From: Thermoplasmata archaeon
GTDB taxonomy: Archaea; Thermoplasmatota; Thermoplasmata; Lutacidiplasmatales; UBA184
Assembly (NCBI GenBank): GCA_030044695.1
Contig: JASIDM010000145.1
Location: 1-7,331 of the forward strand
Reading direction: 5' to 3'
Length of the DNA stretch: 7,331 nucleotides
Shown: positions 7,250 to 7,331 of the stretch, in pieces
How the letters are laid out: the number at the start of each line of letters is the position of its first letter
Position numbering within the stretch: the first letter of the stretch is position 1
The notes under the pieces: generated by a model
Told to the model about the DNA's origin: nothing
Databases searched by the model: none
The model's input: only the letters and a program-made list of their open reading frames with translations
Position numbers and translations under genes: made by a program

Positions 7250-7261
7250 GCGGTCTCCTTC
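7237..7261 (+). terminator. perfect hairpin spanning the stop codon of the surface protein
   Basis: GAAGGAGACC (7237-7246) and GGTCTCCTTC (7252-7261) form a perfect 10-bp stem with the loop TAGGC, which contains the TAG stop at 7247-7249. It is the clearest inverted repeat I noticed near a gene end here. No T-run follows, so it is not a classical intrinsic terminator; it may be a 3'-end processing or stability element, or a bidirectional terminator between convergent genes. Confidence 0.5.
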
Positions 7262-7331
7262 GGTCCGGCTCGTGGCGGGGCCGGCCCCCGCCGACGGCGA
7301 GCGTCGTGCCTCGAGCGCCCGAGCCGCGACG
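7246..7331 (-). CDS. possible 3' end of a convergent gene entering from the right edge
   Basis: On the minus strand a frame is open from the window edge to a TAG at 7248-7246, about 28 codons, ending ...RAGPKETA and stop. It is rich in Arg and Pro. About 22 of its 27 third codon positions are G or C. Its stop shares the palindrome CTAG with the stop of the surface-protein gene. Such short open frames are common by chance at this GC content, and a plus-strand frame from GTG at 7272 is also open to the edge, so this is only a candidate. Confidence 0.2.
   Translation of the reverse strand, partial: SRLGRSRHDARRRRGPAPPRAGPKETA
7274..7292 (+). other. second GC-rich inverted repeat downstream of the surface protein gene
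   Basis: GGCGGGG and CCCCGCC form a perfect 7-bp stem with the loop CCGGC, 12 bases after the stop-codon hairpin. It could be a second termination or stability structure, or a chance product of the high GC content. The remaining bases 7293-7331 show nothing else I can support. Confidence 0.25.

Noticed and set aside
7272..7331. Possible start of a downstream plus-strand gene (GTG at 7272, reading MAGPAPADGE...)
   Set aside because: Only 20 codons are visible, there is no ribosome binding site, and a competing minus-strand frame is open over the same bases; the window cannot decide.

Overview
The window is about 70% GC and carries three plus-strand genes packed tightly together. The large third gene encodes a surface protein that pairs kelch-type blades with PKD/Ig-like modules of the 'WSGLP.GC...C' kind and ends in one C-terminal membrane anchor. 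This style of protein is common in GC-rich, uncultivated Thermoplasmata-type archaea. No Shine-Dalgarno sequence is obvious at any of the three starts, which also fits. The assignment is inferred from protein style only; there is no rRNA, tRNA or phylogenetic marker in the window.

Left part (51-2722): a small cytoplasmic protein of unknown function (159 aa, mostly beta) overlaps by four bases (ATGA) with a 731-aa glycoside hydrolase of the glycogen-debranching type (amylo-alpha-1,6-glucosidase-like, alpha/alpha-barrel). The two are very probably one translationally coupled operon, which may begin upstream of the window. The hydrolase keeps the family landmarks (YPW...WGRD, WDS, RPN, TPWG/YH.G.VW, NE...GD), so it is probably an active intracellular alpha-glucan trimming enzyme.

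Middle (2723-2866): a 144-bp gap holds the most AT-rich stretch of the window, including a run of six T, and three copies of a CGGACCG word (one inverted). It is the likely place for a terminator of the operon and/or the promoter of the third gene.

Right part (2867-7249): a 1460-aa exported protein made of a signal peptide, an Ala/Pro/Ser-rich spacer, twelve kelch-like blades, six PKD-like modules, a Ser-rich stalk, one membrane helix and a short proline-rich cytoplasmic tail. All 26 cysteines outside the signal region fall into 13 local pairs. The last four PKD-like modules look like a duplicated two-module unit. A perfect 10-bp stem with a 5-nt loop spans the stop codon. On the opposite strand the same repeat would end a possible convergent gene running in from the right edge. 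The surface protein shows no functional link to the hydrolase operon.

I see no mobile element, CRISPR array, RNA gene or defence/antiphage module here. The most notable object is the modular, disulfide-rich surface protein.
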